Shown one piece after another: positions 1 through 7,203 of a stretch of 34,616 bases of DNA; position 1 is the stretch's first letter; each line of letters opens with the position of its first letter. The DNA comes from Candidatus Kaiserbacteria bacterium (lineage in GTDB: Bacteria; Patescibacteriota; Minisyncoccia; Phycocordibacterales; UBA2100). The stretch covers positions 1-34,616 of the forward strand of contig JACROD010000008.1 of NCBI GenBank assembly GCA_016214605.1, read 5' to 3'. Below the pieces are notes generated by a model. That model was not told the DNA's origin and did not search any database. It saw only the letters and a program-made list of their open reading frames with translations. The position numbers and the translations under genes are program-made.

Positions 1-129
1 AAAACGCCACAGGAAGCGTGGGATATCGAGATCGCAAAGTGGAAGAAACGAGAGGAGAAAAAACAGAAACGTGCTATCTTAAAGGCATTACCAGCATCGA
101 TTATTCAAAAAAGTCGGTGTTCGGCTTGA
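1..129 (+). CDS. 3' end of a putative transposase (partial)
   Basis: The frame is open from base 1 and closes with TGA at 127-129, giving 42 residues of a C-terminus. It begins KTPQEAWD and then a very basic stretch (KKREEKKQKR). A T-P-x-E-x-(W/Y) motif near the C-terminus is common in DDE integrase/transposase proteins (rve-type cores). It lies in a sequence repeated at the other edge of the window, as expected of an insertion sequence. The 5' part is outside the window, so the IS family cannot be named. Confidence 0.5.
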   Translation, partial: KTPQEAWDIEIAKWKKREEKKQKRAILKALPASIIQKSRCSA

Positions 130-141
130 GGGGTTTTTGTA
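5..141. repeat. Insertion-element end, left copy of 137-bp inverted repeat
   Basis: This 137-bp stretch is an exact reverse complement of 34480-34616. Identity stops abruptly after base 141 (left) and before base 34480 (right), where unrelated sequence begins; that is how the outer end of a transposable element looks. The end runs GGGTTTTTGTA going outward. It contains the end of an open frame with stop 127-129. A weak hairpin (AAGTCG/CGGCTT) followed by GAGGGGTTTTT may terminate transcription. The two copies face each other as inverted repeats at the window edges. Confidence 0.85.
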
Positions 142-207
142 TGTACCACCGGTAATTTACCACAGAGATCATGACGGTCAAGTGAACGAAACCGACGCAC
201 GAGAGGG

Positions 208-213
208 TATACT
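208..213 (+). promoter_or_regulatory. -10 box TATACT; leaderless start of the PEBP gene
   Basis: TATACT ends 6 nt before the ATG at 220 and there is no Shine-Dalgarno sequence. Transcription should start at or within a base or two of the start codon. The -35 region is weak. Confidence 0.6.
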
Positions 214-219
214 GAAGTC

Positions 220-834
220 ATGCGCGGCGTCTCTGTCATAGCGATGATCCTGGTCTTCATCATAATCTCGGCAGCATTTGTTGTATCATTGCGTCATATC
301 AGCTCACCGGGCATATCTGCCGCAAGCAACACCACTATGAACAACACTTCCTATTCTTCTTTCGAACTTATCAGCTCCACTTTTGCGGATGGTGGTCCGA
401 TCCCATCCGAATACACTTGCGATGGTTCGAGTGGTCTCTCTCCCGCGCTTTCGATTATTGGCACACCTACCGAGACGCGCTCGCTCGTACTCATCATGGA
501 CGATCCGGATATTCCACAGGCCGTGAAGGATGCGCGTGGCATCGACGTATTCGACCACTGGGTACTCTTCAATATTCCGCCCGGGACGAAAGAGATCCTC
601 GAAGGCGATTCGGTGGGAACGCCGGGCGCAAATAGTGCAGGCCAAAATACATACGCTGCACCTTGCCCTCCCGTGCAATACGAACCGAGCGAGCACCGAT
701 ACGTCTTTACGCTCTACGCACTCGATGAAGAACTCCCACTCAAGATCGGAGCATCAAAGCATAATGTCTTGGCTGCCGTGCAGGGGCATATTATCGCACA
801 GGCTCAGATCACCGGCCGGTATAAGAGGAAATAA
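220..834 (+). CDS. YbhB/YbcL-type PEBP family protein, membrane-anchored
   Basis: 204 aa. Residues 1-27 form a hydrophobic N-terminal segment (signal peptide or anchor), followed by a Ser/Thr/Asn-rich linker to about residue 46. The rest matches the phosphatidylethanolamine-binding / Raf-kinase-inhibitor-like fold: a conserved MDDPD stretch, FDHWVLFNIPP, a GxNS...Y.PCPP segment, and HRYVFTLYALD. These are the anion-binding-pocket signatures of bacterial YbhB/YbcL proteins. The biochemical role of bacterial members is poorly defined. The protein probably faces the outside of the cell. It starts 79 bp from the IS end and is followed 29 bp later by the hibernation-factor gene, which has its own -10 box. 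Confidence 0.88.
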   Translation: MRGVSVIAMILVFIIISAAFVVSLRHISSPGISAASNTTMNNTSYSSFELISSTFADGGPIPSEYTCDGSSGLSPALSIIGTPTETRSLVLIMDDPDIPQAVKDARGIDVFDHWVLFNIPPGTKEILEGDSVGTPGANSAGQNTYAAPCPPVQYEPSEHRYVFTLYALDEELPLKIGASKHNVLAAVQGHIIAQAQITGRYKRK

Positions 835-851
835 TACCGCCGTGGGCATGG

Positions 852-857
852 TATAAA
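852..857 (+). promoter_or_regulatory. -10 box TATAAA; leaderless start of hpf
   Basis: TATAAA lies 6 nt before the ATG at 864, with no Shine-Dalgarno. It falls in the 29-bp gap after the PEBP gene, so hpf can be transcribed alone. Confidence 0.6.
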
Positions 858-863
858 TAAGGT

Positions 864-1229
864 ATGGATATACGCATCAAAACAACCGATTATCAGGCAC
901 CTACCGAGGTATCGACTCACATCGATAGCCGCATCGAGATCATTGAAAAAGTATTGGCCGAACATGCCGATAATGCACGATGCGAGCTCGAAGTCGGTAA
1001 AGGCGTCGGCAATGTGAAGCATGGCGAGATCTGGTTTGCCGAGATCAATCTCATCGCCGCCGGCAAGCGCATGCGCGCGACGGCCGAAGCCGAAAATGTA
1101 AATATGGCGATCGACGAAGTCAAAGACGAAATAATCCGCCAAATCCGCAAACACCAGCAATTACACCGCCGCATCCTGCGCAAAGGCGAGAGCATGATCA
1201 AGAATGTTCTACGATTTGGGAGGGAATAA
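864..1229 (+). CDS. hpf: Ribosome hibernation-promoting factor, short HPF/RaiA type
   Basis: 121 aa, the size of short HPF/YfiA proteins without the C-terminal dimerisation domain. It has the beta-alpha-beta-beta-beta-alpha pattern of the family: an N-terminal strand (MDIRIKTTDY), helix 1 with a basic/acidic face (HIDSRIEIIEKVLAEH), central strands including EIWFAEINLIAAGKRMRA, and the last helix (NMAIDEVKDEIIRQIRKHQ) ending in a basic tail. The family binds the 30S decoding/mRNA channel and silences ribosomes under stress. The 3' end faces the convergent oligopeptidase gene across a strong hairpin. Confidence 0.88.
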   Translation: MDIRIKTTDYQAPTEVSTHIDSRIEIIEKVLAEHADNARCELEVGKGVGNVKHGEIWFAEINLIAAGKRMRATAEAENVNMAIDEVKDEIIRQIRKHQQLHRRILRKGESMIKNVLRFGRE

Positions 1230-1242
1230 TTCTCCCTAATAT

Positions 1243-1282
1243 AAAAAGAATGCACCGCGCACTTTCTAGGTGCGCGGTGCAT
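1243..1282 (-). terminator. Intrinsic terminator for the oligopeptidase gene
   Basis: Perfect 13-bp stem (1250-1262 with 1270-1282, arm ATGCACCGCGCAC) and 7-nt loop. On the minus strand it is followed by CTTTTTATATT. On the plus strand the T-tract is missing, so it mainly serves the minus-strand gene. Confidence 0.85.
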
Positions 1283-1309
1283 GTATTGATTGACGATGTC
1301 TCAGTAAAG

Positions 1310-3412
1310 TTACTGAGTGAGCCGTCCGGAAAGAGCCTCGATCACAAACGCATACGTGAGCGCCCATTCTTTCATTCGAGTGAACCTGCCGGTCGCGCCT
1401 CCATGCCCGTGCTCCATCTCCGTCCTAAGGAGAAAGAGACCGTCCGGATTGGCATGCCGCAGCTTGGCCACCCACTTTGCCGGTTCCCAATACGTCACGC
1501 GCGGATCGGTGAGACCCGCCGTTGTCAGAGTCGGCGGATAGGGTCGCGCGCTGACATTGTCATACGGTGAATACGACAACATGTAGTCGTACGCATCCTT
1601 GTCATCGATCGGGTTGCCCCATTCCGGCCATTCCTGCGGAGTGAGCGGAAGCGAGGTGTCGCACATGGTAGTGATCACATCCACAAAGGGTACCTGCGCG
1701 ACAGCCGCACCCCACAGATCGGGTCGCATGTTTAAGACCGCGCCCACGAGCAATCCGCCCGCACTGCCACCGCAGATCGCGATACGGCGTGGCGCGGCAA
1801 AGCCCTTGCGTACAAGTTCTTCGGCCGCAGCGATGAAGTCGAGGAATGTGTTCATCTTCTTCATACGCTTCGCGCTCGTGTACCAGCCGAATCCGCAATC
1901 CGCTCCGCCACGCACGCGCGCCACCGCGATGACAAAACCGCAATCCGCGAGCGAGAGCCGGCTAGAAGCAAATTCGGCAGGCAGTGAGAATCCGTACGAA
2001 CCATATCCGTATAAGAAACACGGAGGCGGCATGTCGAACGAGAGATCCTTGCGGTACAGCAAGGTCACGGGGACTTCTACACCGTCATGACTCGGCGCCA
2101 TGATCTGACGCGCCACATATTTGTCCGGATCATGACCGCTCGGAATGATCGTCTCGTCCACGAGCACGCGTTTGTGCGTGTCCATGTCATAGTCGTAGGT
2201 ACGCGGAGGTATGGTCGGCGATTCATAGACGAACCGCAAGACAGGGGTGTCGAATTCCAGACCTGGCACAACCCTCACCTCATACATCTCCTCGTCAAAG
2301 GCGATCATGTGTTCCGCATCCGTCGCCAGTTCTCGGACGACGATGCGCGGAAGCGCATGCTCAGTCTCCAAGCGCACGAGATGCCGCTTGAGCACGAACA
2401 TATTCTGAATGAAGACCCCTGGGCGATGTGGTATAAATACATGCCAATCTCCCGAAGATCTGAGCTTGCGGGTCATGATCTGAAATTCCCCCGCACCGCC
2501 GGCGTTGGTCAGCAGAAAGAGAATCCCGTCGTTATGTTCAAGTGTTCCCTGGAGCACTCCTTCACTGCGGGGAGCCGCTGCATGCGGTATCTGATCGCTC
2601 CCATCGATCGCAAAGAAATATGCGACCGTGGTCTCGTGATTGCCGGAATCGATGCACAAGAATCGATCGTCCTGTGTAGCATGGATACTCACGATACACT
2701 CCTCGTCTTTTTCTTCGTAGACAAGGATATCTTCTGCGCCTGATGTCCCGAGCACATGTCGATAGGTGCGCACAGGACGATGATCATCGTCTTCACGCAC
2801 ATAGAAGACCGCAGTGTTGTCAGCACTCCAGACGATCTGACTCTCGCCATTGACGCGCGCGATTCTCTCCGCGAGCAGCTCTCCTGTGGCAATATCCTTT
2901 ATGGAGAGCGTATAGAGCTCCGATCCGTTGAGATCGACCGTATAAGCGAAGAAGCGATGGTCGGAGCTATGGGAGCAAGTGCCGAGCGAAAAATGCTTTT
3001 GACCTTCCGCTTCGCGATTGCAATCGAGAAGGACCTCTTCGACCGCCAACGGATCATCCTTGCGTCTGCGGCAATAGACCTGATAGTCTTTGCCTTTTTC
3101 GGTCCGTGAATAGTATAGCCACGGTCCATGCGGCACGGGCGGCTTCGTCTTTTCCTGCTCAATGCGGCCGATCATTTCGGCATACAACGTGTCCTGCAAA
3201 GTCTGTGTCGGCGCCATGATAGCGCCGACATATTCGTTTTCCGCATCGAGGTGCGTACGAATAGAAGGATCCAGTACCGAAGGATCCTCGAATACTTCGC
3301 GCCAATTATCCGCACGCAGCCAGGCATACGGATCGAATCGCGTGATACCATGCAGCGGCACGAGATGCTGGCGCCTTTCGGCGACCGGTGGTTGTGGGTG
3401 ATTGCTTGTCAT
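1310..3412 (-). CDS. ptrB: Oligopeptidase B-like serine peptidase (family S9A)
   Basis: 700 aa, normal length for oligopeptidase B/prolyl oligopeptidase. The N-terminal two thirds is the beta-propeller with typical features (RFDPYAWLR at the start, YYSRTEKGKDY near residue 100). The C-terminal alpha/beta-hydrolase domain has YGYGSYG, the nucleophile elbow GGSAGG (Ser550), TDPRVTYWEPAKW (Asp636) and HGHGGATGRF (His670). GGSAGG and YWEPAKW are the oligopeptidase B forms. No signal peptide is seen, so it is probably cytosolic and cleaves peptides after basic residues. A Shine-Dalgarno (AAAGGA) precedes the ATG, unlike many neighbours. It has its own promoter next to a palindrome just after fmt. 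Confidence 0.92.
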   Translation of the reverse strand: MTSNHPQPPVAERRQHLVPLHGITRFDPYAWLRADNWREVFEDPSVLDPSIRTHLDAENEYVGAIMAPTQTLQDTLYAEMIGRIEQEKTKPPVPHGPWLYYSRTEKGKDYQVYCRRRKDDPLAVEEVLLDCNREAEGQKHFSLGTCSHSSDHRFFAYTVDLNGSELYTLSIKDIATGELLAERIARVNGESQIVWSADNTAVFYVREDDDHRPVRTYRHVLGTSGAEDILVYEEKDEECIVSIHATQDDRFLCIDSGNHETTVAYFFAIDGSDQIPHAAAPRSEGVLQGTLEHNDGILFLLTNAGGAGEFQIMTRKLRSSGDWHVFIPHRPGVFIQNMFVLKRHLVRLETEHALPRIVVRELATDAEHMIAFDEEMYEVRVVPGLEFDTPVLRFVYESPTIPPRTYDYDMDTHKRVLVDETIIPSGHDPDKYVARQIMAPSHDGVEVPVTLLYRKDLSFDMPPPCFLYGYGSYGFSLPAEFASSRLSLADCGFVIAVARVRGGADCGFGWYTSAKRMKKMNTFLDFIAAAEELVRKGFAAPRRIAICGGSAGGLLVGAVLNMRPDLWGAAVAQVPFVDVITTMCDTSLPLTPQEWPEWGNPIDDKDAYDYMLSYSPYDNVSARPYPPTLTTAGLTDPRVTYWEPAKWVAKLRHANPDGLFLLRTEMEHGHGGATGRFTRMKEWALTYAFVIEALSGRLTQ

Positions 3413-3470
3413 AGCGTTTCCTTTCTTTTTCCGTCATTTTCGTCATCAGTCAAAGACCGACTCCTACGGC

Positions 3471-3503
3471 ACAATGGCATTTTACCTGCACTTTGTCAAA
3501 GTG
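3471..3503 (-). promoter_or_regulatory. Promoter of oligopeptidase gene with overlapping palindrome
   Basis: On the minus strand a perfect -35 TTGACA (3499-3494) is followed, 17 nt on, by a weak -10 CATTGT (3476-3471). The -35 sits inside the perfect 7-1-7 palindrome CACTTTG-T-CAAAGTG (3489-3503), placed as a repressor operator would be. Only 4 bp separate the palindrome from the fmt stop codon. Confidence 0.5.
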
Positions 3504-3507
3504 ACGA

Positions 3508-4377
3508 TCACGACACGGGCTTCCCACCTGATCGCAAAAAGTCTTCGTATTTCATCTCATTCTTCCCGGCGGGTTTGACCGTGTCGGGGATGAATCGGCC
3601 GTTTGCAAAATGCGCGCTCGTGATGATCACGCGAAAACGGTCGCCGTTTCTTTCGGCTTCAAACGACGTACGCGGCCAGGCGGCATACGCGCGATATTTG
3701 CGCCAGTTCATCTCGTCGTCGGTCCCGAGGACGAGAAACCCATCTTCTTTTTTGATCTTGCGGCAACGTGTGGCTTGTGCGTGATCTTGTGGTGTCGGCG
3801 TGATAGCACCCGCAACAAAATCAGGAAGCATCTTGGCGAGTAAGTTGCCGCCGATCTCGATCAAGCGCGCACGCAGATCGATCGTGGTCTCCCTCGGGCC
3901 GACCTTTGTAGATTCTTGCGCGAACACATCGCCCGCATCAAGCTCGTAGACCATGCGTTGTATGGATACACCAGTCTCTGCATCGCCGGCTAGGAGTGCG
4001 GCCTCTACGGGTGAGGCGCCGCGGTATTTGGGTAGGAGTGAGTAGTGAATGTTGAGCACGCCGAGAGGGAAGGTGTCGATCAATGCCTGCGGCAATATCT
4101 TGCCGTAGGCGACGACGACCGCATATTCGCATCCATATGCACGAATCGCCTCAATAGTATCGGTATCGATCTTTTCTGGCATCAGCACCGGCACATTGTG
4201 TGCATCGGCCCATGCGCGCACCTCCGACGGCGTGAGCACGAGTCCGCGCCCGCGAGGGGCGTCGGGCGATGTGACAATGAGCACCGGGCGAAACCCGTGC
4301 GCGTCCAATATGCCGAGCGTATCGCGCGCGACATATGGTGTGCCGAAGAATACAAAGGGATTATTTTTCATACTCAT
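3508..4377 (-). CDS. fmt: Methionyl-tRNA formyltransferase
   Basis: 289 aa. The N-terminal formyl-transferase domain carries FFGTPYVA, SPDAPRGRG and the catalytic segment LNIHYSLLPKYRGASPVEAA, followed by MVYELDAGD. Asn109, His111 and Asp147 match the catalytic triad of E. coli Fmt at the same numbering. The C-terminal OB-like domain is present but somewhat short (the family is usually about 310 aa). It formylates initiator Met-tRNA with 10-formyl-THF. It lies downstream of def on the same strand, the classic def-fmt pairing, with an unusually long 125-bp spacer. Start may be the first ATG (4377) or the ATG two codons later; neither has a good Shine-Dalgarno. Confidence 0.95.
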   Translation of the reverse strand: MSMKNNPFVFFGTPYVARDTLGILDAHGFRPVLIVTSPDAPRGRGLVLTPSEVRAWADAHNVPVLMPEKIDTDTIEAIRAYGCEYAVVVAYGKILPQALIDTFPLGVLNIHYSLLPKYRGASPVEAALLAGDAETGVSIQRMVYELDAGDVFAQESTKVGPRETTIDLRARLIEIGGNLLAKMLPDFVAGAITPTPQDHAQATRCRKIKKEDGFLVLGTDDEMNWRKYRAYAAWPRTSFEAERNGDRFRVIITSAHFANGRFIPDTVKPAGKNEMKYEDFLRSGGKPVS

Positions 4378-4502
4378 TGGCAGGATTTACAGAATGGGAT
4401 GCAGTTCGAGGCGCGCGAGCAAAATATTCCTGAGCCATACATGACGTATGGTGAAGGATATTTTGTGAAGCGCAACGACGAAATGCGCCGATTATGTAAA
4501 TC

Positions 4503-5075
4503 CTATTCTTCGGGTTTGTCGTCATAGAGTTTCTTGGCCTTGTCTATGTAAAGTACACCATCGAGATGATCCATCTCGTGCTGGAATACATGCGCGAGGA
4601 ATCCCGACGCCCCGCGGGTAAAGGCGACGCCGTGTTCATCGTATGCACGCACGGTCGCCTTCTCGGTGCGGAGCACATGACCCCATTTGCCTTTGACCGA
4701 GAGACAGCCCTCATGCTTGAGCTTCTTGCCGCGCGACATCTTGAGCATCTCAGGATTGATGTAGACCTGATCAGGAGTATGCCGTTTTTGATTCTTGACT
4801 GTCTTCTTTTTTTCTTCGACATCACCGTCGTCATCTTCGTCTTCTTCGTCATCATTGTCGTGCTTATCCATTGCCTTGCCCGAGACGACAAAGAGCCGCA
4901 CCGCTTCGCCCACCTGTGAAGCCGCGATCGCCACGCCGAATTTTTCTTGAGCGAGTAAATACTTCATGTCATTGATGAGCTCGCGCACAAAAGGACTCCC
5001 GATATCCGCAAGCGGGATCTCGGATGCAATCTCTCGCAAGGCGGGATTTTCTTGGTAGGGAAGTATGGTGCGCAT
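4503..5075 (-). CDS. def: Peptide deformylase with an acidic/basic insertion
   Basis: 190 aa. All three deformylase motifs are present: motif 1 G47-VAIAASQVG (usual form GxGLAAxQ), motif 2 E-G-C124-LS, motif 3 H166-E-MD-H170. Cys124, His166 and His170 are the metal ligands and Glu167 the catalytic base. It removes the formyl group from nascent N-termini. Between motif 1 and motif 2, residues about 70-100 form a low-complexity insert, first Asp/Glu-rich (DDEEDEDDDGD) and then Lys-rich, not usual for the family. Position upstream of fmt supports the assignment. On the minus strand TATATT lies 4 nt, and TACAGT 10 nt, before the ATG, so the leader is very short. Confidence 0.95.
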   Translation of the reverse strand: MRTILPYQENPALREIASEIPLADIGSPFVRELINDMKYLLAQEKFGVAIAASQVGEAVRLFVVSGKAMDKHDNDDEEDEDDDGDVEEKKKTVKNQKRHTPDQVYINPEMLKMSRGKKLKHEGCLSVKGKWGHVLRTEKATVRAYDEHGVAFTRGASGFLAHVFQHEMDHLDGVLYIDKAKKLYDDKPEE

Positions 5076-5114
5076 GATAAATATAACTGTAACCTTTTGT
5101 CACAAAGAGGGCAA

Positions 5115-5147
5115 AGAAAAATGGGCCGATGCGTGAAGCATCGGCCC
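5115..5147 (-). terminator. Intrinsic terminator of the putative RNA
   Basis: Perfect 10-bp stem GGGCCGATGC (5123-5132) with GCATCGGCCC (5138-5147), 5-nt loop, followed on the minus strand by ATTTTTCT. It lies 40 bp upstream of def, so it separates def from the upstream unit. Confidence 0.8.
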
Positions 5148-5454
5148 GAGTCTAGGGGGAGGAGACTTTTTATTAAAGAACGGACAGGGGGACGGGAAAA
5201 CTTCTTCAGACTCCTTGCGGATGCGCGATCTTTACCGACTTGCGTCGGCAAATACCTCGACCGCTCATCATACATGAGCCTTTCGGAAGGTATCCCGCCC
5301 ATTTACTCCAATGTTGCCATCTGTCTGGCAGGTGCAGCGGCGGCGAACCAACCTACCACCAGAAGAGCACATAGTCCGCCATGGAGCACACCTGTCCGCC
5401 TCGGGGATCTGCGACCTGCCTGGCCTGCCGCAGGGAGATCACCCAAGCCGAATC
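5115..5454 (-). ncRNA. Putative orphan structured RNA, about 340 nt
   Basis: The 485-bp gap between def and the next plus-strand gene holds no convincing protein gene, but it has a full minus-strand transcription unit: a promoter at 5461-5490 and a strong terminator at 5115-5147. The transcript would contain a hairpin with a GNRA-type loop (CCGAC-GCAA-GTCGG), the hairpin GCTCAT/ATGAGC, CTGCG/CGCAG near the 5' end, and GAGTCT/AGACTC closing near the 3' end. Length suits RNase P RNA or tmRNA, but I found neither the RNase P core (GAGGAAAGTCC) nor a tmRNA tag/TTCGA acceptor part. The SRP RNA GGAA domain is also absent. Family unknown. Confidence 0.5.
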
Positions 5455-5460
5455 TGTCGG

Positions 5461-5490
5461 ATAGTATGACATAGCTGCTTGCAAAAGCAA
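5461..5490 (-). promoter_or_regulatory. Sigma70-like promoter of the putative RNA
   Basis: On the minus strand TTGCTT (5490-5485), an 18-nt spacer and TACTAT (5466-5461). Predicted transcription start is near 5454. No protein start follows. Confidence 0.6.
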
Positions 5491-5548
5491 GTGCAGTTAT
5501 TTGTAATACAGACGCCGCCGGGTCTCTGTTTTACGAAAAAGGTGAGAG

Positions 5549-5554
5549 TATAAT
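5549..5554 (+). promoter_or_regulatory. -10 box TATAAT; leaderless start
   Basis: A perfect TATAAT ends 6 nt before the ATG at 5561. There is no Shine-Dalgarno. Confidence 0.65.
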
Positions 5555-5560
5555 TGTCCC

Positions 5561-6027
5561 ATGAAGCACATCAAGCTGGAGCTCAATCGCAAATTCGAAC
5601 GCGATCGCCGCACCGAGCGCGGCGAGCTGATGAAATACTTTTGCGATCGGATCAATCCGAGCCGTATGCAGGAGGGCCTGCCCAAGGTCACCATGAGCCG
5701 CATGGGCAAACTCCTCGAAAAGATCCCGACCAAAGACCTTTATTATCTCAAAAGCGTCTGCGACAAAGCCAAGAATTTCTCCTCAAAATTCTGGTACGAG
5801 CTCGACCCCGAAAAACACCAAAAGAACAAGGGCACCCCGGGCGGCGACGGGCGGTTTTTGTAGGTACTTTACCGGAAAACCCGACTCTCATTTACGGAGA
5901 AGGGAACGAGGCCGAATTCGTCGTCAACAATGTCTCTCTCCCGCTCGATAAGAGCGAGATGCAGGATGAGGTCGAACGTGCGGCAAAGGCGCGAGCAGAC
6001 GCTGACGCGCGGCGCAAGCGACAGTAA
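5561..6027 (+). CDS. Unknown small basic protein, probably one gene split by a -1 frameshift
   Basis: The first frame (5561-5863) gives 100 aa with many Lys/Arg/Glu (for example KFERDRRTERGELMKYF and MSRMGKLLEKIPTKDLYYLK). It stops at TAG right after CGG-TTT-TTG. In the -1 frame the reading continues without a stop from GTAGGTACTTTACCG to 6027, adding about 55 residues with clear coding character (LIYGEGNEAEFVVNNV, then a charged helix ending DARRKRQ). That second part has no in-frame start near its beginning. The shift point is the T5 run at 5855-5859. A lost T, a sequencing error or real frameshifting would all explain it. I do not recognise the family. A strong terminator follows at 6044. 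Confidence 0.6.
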
Positions 6028-6043
6028 AGTTCTGACTCAAAAC

Positions 6044-6078
6044 CCCGCGCAAGCTCCGGCTTGCGCGGGTATTTTTTT
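6044..6078 (+). terminator. Intrinsic terminator
   Basis: Perfect 11-bp stem CCCGCGCAAGC with GCTTGCGCGGG, loop TCCG, then TATTTTTTT. It follows the extended end (6027) of the preceding gene, not its first stop, which supports 6027 as the true gene end. Confidence 0.88.
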
Positions 6079-6118
6079 ATAATACTTTTGCAATTTTGGC
6101 CAAATGCGCGCGACCATA

Positions 6119-6124
6119 TACAAT
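6119..6124 (+). promoter_or_regulatory. -10 box TACAAT of the solitary mreB
   Basis: TACAAT ends 8 nt before ATG 6133, with a possible -35 TTGGCC 18 nt upstream. This spacing decides the start: the ATG at 6061 lies upstream of the promoter and within the terminator stem region. Confidence 0.55.
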
Positions 6125-6132
6125 GCATCCAC

Positions 6133-7149
6133 ATGGGTTTCTCGCTCACACCAAAGATCGGCATCGACCTAGGGACGACCACCGTCCTCGTCTTCGTCCC
6201 TGGACGCGGGATCGTACTCAATGAGCCTTCGGTCGTCGCCGTCTCGCAGATCGACAACAAGATCCTCGCCATCGGCAACGAGGCCAAGGAGATGATCGGC
6301 CGCACGCCCGACGAGATCATCGCATACCGCCCGATGAAAGACGGCGTCATCGCCGATTATCGTGTCACCGAAGCGATGCTCCGCTACTACATCCGCAAAG
6401 CACTCGGCAGATGGAATCTCTTTCAGCCTGAGGTGATGATCTCGGTACCCGCCGGCGTCACCTCGACCGAGCGCCGCGCCGTGGTCGAAGCCGCGACCAA
6501 AGCCGGCGCGCGCGAAGCATACGTGGTCAAAGAGCCGATCTTGGCCGCGATCGGCGCCGGCATTCCGATCCATGAAGCGCGCGGACACATGATCGTCGAC
6601 ATCGGCGGCGGCACCACCGACGTGGCGGTGATCTCGCTCGGCGGCATCGTCGCATCGACCTCGGTCAAATGTGCCGGCAATCGCATCGACCACGCGATCG
6701 CCGATCACATGAAAAAGACCGAAAATCTCGCGATCGGCGACAAAATGGCCGAAGAGATCAAGATCCGTATCGGCTCTGCCGTGCCTGTCGAGCAAGAGCT
6801 CACCATGACCATCAAAGGCCGCGACTATCTCACCGGCCTCCCGCGATCGGTCGAGGTCGGCACCAACGAAGTCGTCCGTGCGATAGGTAAGGAGCTGCGC
6901 ACTATGGTCAATGCGATCAAGGATGTCTTGCAAGAAACCCCACCCGAGCTCGCCTCGGATATCATCGACAACGGCATCATCATGACGGGCGGCTCCTCTC
7001 AGCTACGCAATCTCCCCGAGCTCATTTTCCGCCGCACCGGTGTGAAGGCAATGATGGCCAAAGACGCACCCTACTGCGTGGTCAAAGGCACGGGCGAAGC
7101 CCTCAAACACCTCGACACCTACAAAAAAGCGATCATTTCGAAGCGTTGA
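6133..7149 (+). CDS. mreB: MreB-like actin homologue, solitary copy
   Basis: 338 aa from the ATG at 6133. Actin-fold nucleotide motifs are all visible: phosphate 1 GIDLGTTTVLVF, connect 1/phosphate 2 VDIGGGTTDVAVISLGG, and the adenosine motif MTGGSSQLRNLPE. The sequence ends KHLDTYKKAIISKR. MreB filaments under the membrane guide the lateral wall-synthesis machinery. This copy stands alone, without mreC or mreD, and differs clearly from the second mreB at 18161. It probably has a specialised or accessory role such as polar growth, division-site or attachment structures; this is inference. No Shine-Dalgarno; probably leaderless. Confidence 0.93.
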   Translation: MGFSLTPKIGIDLGTTTVLVFVPGRGIVLNEPSVVAVSQIDNKILAIGNEAKEMIGRTPDEIIAYRPMKDGVIADYRVTEAMLRYYIRKALGRWNLFQPEVMISVPAGVTSTERRAVVEAATKAGAREAYVVKEPILAAIGAGIPIHEARGHMIVDIGGGTTDVAVISLGGIVASTSVKCAGNRIDHAIADHMKKTENLAIGDKMAEEIKIRIGSAVPVEQELTMTIKGRDYLTGLPRSVEVGTNEVVRAIGKELRTMVNAIKDVLQETPPELASDIIDNGIIMTGGSSQLRNLPELIFRRTGVKAMMAKDAPYCVVKGTGEALKHLDTYKKAIISKR

Positions 7150-7173
7150 CATTTCTGTGCGAACACCTATTCT
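7146..7173 (+). promoter_or_regulatory. Promoter of the eight-cysteine exported protein
   Basis: Perfect -35 TTGACA overlaps the mreB stop codon; 16-nt spacer; -10 TATTCT (7168-7173). Confidence 0.65.
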
Positions 7174-7175
7174 TG

Positions 7176-7203
7176 CTTCAGGAACTTCATAAGGAACCTG
7201 AAG
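7176..7203 (+). promoter_or_regulatory. Hairpin enclosing the Shine-Dalgarno right before the start codon
   Basis: CTTCAGG (7176-7182) pairs with CCTGAAG (7197-7203). The 14-nt loop holds AAGGAA, the Shine-Dalgarno, and the stem abuts ATG 7204. Such a stem could control translation. Confidence 0.5.

Noticed and set aside
4399-4527. Plus-strand 42-aa ORF in the def-fmt spacer with protein-like composition
   Set aside because: No ribosome-binding site or -10 box is placed before it, it overlaps the 3' end of def on the other strand, and no family is recognisable.
5115-5454. RNase P RNA, tmRNA or SRP RNA
   Set aside because: Length is right and a few short stretches are similar, but the conserved cores (GAGGAAAGTCC; tag ORF and TTCGA acceptor; GGAA apical domain) are not present on either strand.
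6061-6132. N-terminal extension of the solitary MreB from ATG 6061
   Set aside because: The extension overlaps the terminator of the previous gene and the promoter, and is not MreB-like.
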